Positions 61,849-64,000 of a DNA stretch of 64,000 nucleotides are shown here, one piece after another. A program made the translations under genes and the position numbers. The notes beneath the pieces were generated by a model that worked only from the letters and a program-made list of their open reading frames with translations, was not told where the DNA came from and did not search any database. The DNA is from Megamerina dolium (taxonomy: Eukaryota; Arthropoda; Insecta; Diptera; Megamerinidae), in assembly GCA_963854835.1 (NCBI GenBank), contig OY978525.1, forward strand, positions 99,341,388 to 99,405,387. The letters run 5' to 3'. Position 1 is the first letter of the stretch. Each line of letters opens with the position of its first letter.

Positions 61849-61870
61849 TCTCTCTCTCTCTCTCTCTCTC
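61849..61870 (+). repeat. (CT)n microsatellite
   Basis: Eleven CT units. Confidence 0.85.
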
Positions 61871-62163
61871 ACTTCCTATCACACTTAACAGCAAAAGGAT
61901 TCTTTAGTCGAATACATTCACCAACGATTATATGTATATAGTACATATGTAAGTAGACATATTGTACTCTTATGTATGTGAAAGAAACCCTAGGAAATTC
62001 AAAGTGGTACTCCAAGCTATTCATTCTCTTCCGGTTTGAATCATGTTTTTCTTTTTCAAAGGATGCTTAAATATGCAAATACTATACTATGTATACATAT
62101 GTATATTTTTTGTTGTGATTATTATCATTGCCTTAACAGCGTATCTACAGATATAAGTTGGGT

Positions 62164-62253
62164 ATTAGGGTGGGTCAAATTTCTAAACGCTGAGGCCAAG
62201 GCAAAAATGTAAAATTTGGTTCATTTCATTCGGTTCATTTGGCCCACCTTAAT
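62164..62253. mobile_element. 90-bp fold-back element
   Basis: Left end ATTAGGGTGGGTCAAAT and right end ATTTGGCCCACCTTAAT are inverted repeats (15 of 17 match) around a 56-bp loop. A minimal MITE or solo fold-back; no coding capacity. Confidence 0.7.
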
Positions 62254-62259
62254 GTATAT

Positions 62260-64000
62260 ATGTTGTTGAAAAGTGTATGCTTGTTAAGCGCTTTAGTAAA
62301 GGTGACAGGTGTCTGGTGGTATAATCAAATATAATCTATTTTCATATACTCGTATATAGGGTATCGTATGTACTCGTATATGTATGCTTAAGGTGTGGTT
62401 GCAAATGCAATACCTATAATGTTTATACCTACATTATATACATATTGTATAATATTCTTAATTATTTTGAAAAAGTAGAAAAACAATAACAATTTTATTT
62501 TAATAAGCTTACAAACAAAAAATTACATTTGTTTTAATTTTTTGTTTTTTTTTTTATTATAATAAAATAAAGTTTTTATTTTAAAATAACGATACGATAA
62601 AGTTTAAATGTATGAGCATAATTGGTATTCAATATTGCAAGTTGACCTTCACATACTTTGACATGCATACCAACACATAACGAACGTATTAGGTCGTAAG
62701 TTGAAATTTCTACAAAATATTTTCCATATACAATACATCACCATGTCAATCACGTGCAATACCAGTTTGTCAGATTTAGTATTTTATTGGTATAATATTC
62801 ACAAAAAAAAAACTTTGTATTTTAGATATATACTATATACTATATACTTTGTTATGTAGATAATTCACAAAAAAAAAATAAAGAAAATGTGTATCCATCT
62901 AGCAAGCAATGGATTTTATGTATCAAACAAAAAAATTCTACTTCGTGATGTGGTAGGCAGCATAACAATTGTTATTAAATTTTCAATTTGAAACAATATT
63001 GCGATAAAATATATAGTTGCTATTTTGGCGAAAACTGACAGAAGCTCTAAAGAAATGTAAACCTTTTAGAATGAATGTATTAGGTTGAGTTGAATATAAA
63101 TAAATTTAATGGGAAACACTGAGTGACACCCAACAACGCCACATAATAAATTTTTTAACCTCTTAAATTTGAAAGTCTAGGGTTAAATTAAAGAATTTGT
63201 TGTTTTTGGGTTTTTTAGATGTAATTTTTTTACGAAGATAATTAACCTATTACGAGCAGGAAACTATCGATCTTATTGTATTATTCTTATTGAAATGAAG
63301 ATGATCCAAAAAACTAATAAATATTACTAACTTTATTTTCAATCGATCCATTTTACAATCAATGGGCCTAAAAATGAAAATTATTGTACCAATATAATAA
63401 CCAAAAAAGGACTAAAAATTTTGGCAAAATTATAAATCGTAATAATAATAAAAATATATTTATATATATATATTTTTTTTTTTTTCATAGGCTTCCATGA
63501 ACAGAGCCTTTAGATTAAGACCCTAGTTGTAAGCATTTATGTGAGTCTGAAAATTTAAACGAAATTAAACGAATTTTAATAGAAAATCAACTAATATCCC
63601 TTAACATACTTAGTCCCTGTCTGTACCTCTTGGGGGACGCCCTTATAAAATTGCCACATTTTTATAAAATTGCTACTCTGTCACTCTTAGGATGCGCCTA
63701 CAGTGTTTGTGTATATCAGCGACCCTCATAATATTTACCATCCAATATTTTTTTTAACATTCTTACTCTCTATCTCCACCGCTTAGAAAGTTTCCCCTGC
63801 AAAATGGAATTTTTTTAAATAAAATTTACTCTCACTGCTCCCCAAGGTGCATCTTCAAGGCTTAAATACATCCCCATTCATTATTGCTCTCCAAAGAATT
63901 AAGTTTTAAACATTCTTGCACTCTATCTCCAACCTAACTACATCGAAACTCTAATACAAATTGAACGTAAACACACTTGAAAATCGACAAATAGCTCCAT
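62260..64000. other. no gene recognised at the right end
   Basis: AT-rich sequence with TATA and T/A runs; the last 350 bp are somewhat richer in C (CTCTATCTCCACC-like repeats) but hold no open frame of note. Confidence 0.5.

Overview
This is an AT-rich stretch of a higher-fly (brachyceran Diptera) nuclear genome. A tephritid fruit fly is my best guess, from the stan-Rab3 gene pair, gene sequences close to but distinct from Drosophila, and the mariner-rich repeat content; I could not confirm the species. Only two conserved genes and one small gene cluster are real coding content. The rest is intron, UTR, intergenic sequence and decayed mobile elements.

Layout. (1) 1-15794, + strand: the 3' part of stan (starry night/flamingo, the seven-pass planar-polarity cadherin). 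Four coding exons are visible: the GPS and membrane region, the rest of the membrane domain, a long cytoplasmic tail, and after a 12.8 kb intron an 11-codon exon that ends in a PDZ-ligand-like ETTV. (2) 22.1-31.7 kb, - strand: three paralogous two-exon genes for small secreted proteins with an invariant C-x27-C-x3-C-x24-C pattern. This resembles the first half of an odorant-binding protein. They are 4-5 kb apart, separated by a mariner, a hAT relic and decayed SINE copies. (3) 43.9-54.0 kb, - strand: complete Rab3 (220 residues, four coding exons), the synaptic-vesicle small GTPase, with two large introns full of transposons. (4) 54.1-64 kb: no gene recognised; a LINE fragment, a mariner-like relic, a 400-bp tandem duplication and microsatellites.

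Mobile elements: a tRNA-derived SINE family (about a dozen copies and fragments, three with clear target-site duplications) with two kinds of 3' tail, one matching the 3' end of a LINE fragment in the same window; at least eight Tc1/mariner relics, four with recognisable terminal inverted repeats; a hAT relic with a ZMYM1-like catalytic region; several LINE pieces; and at least four kinds of small inverted-repeat elements. The two conserved genes work in neurons and epithelia (cell polarity and axon guidance for Stan, neurotransmitter release for Rab3). The secreted cluster between them has no evident functional link to either.
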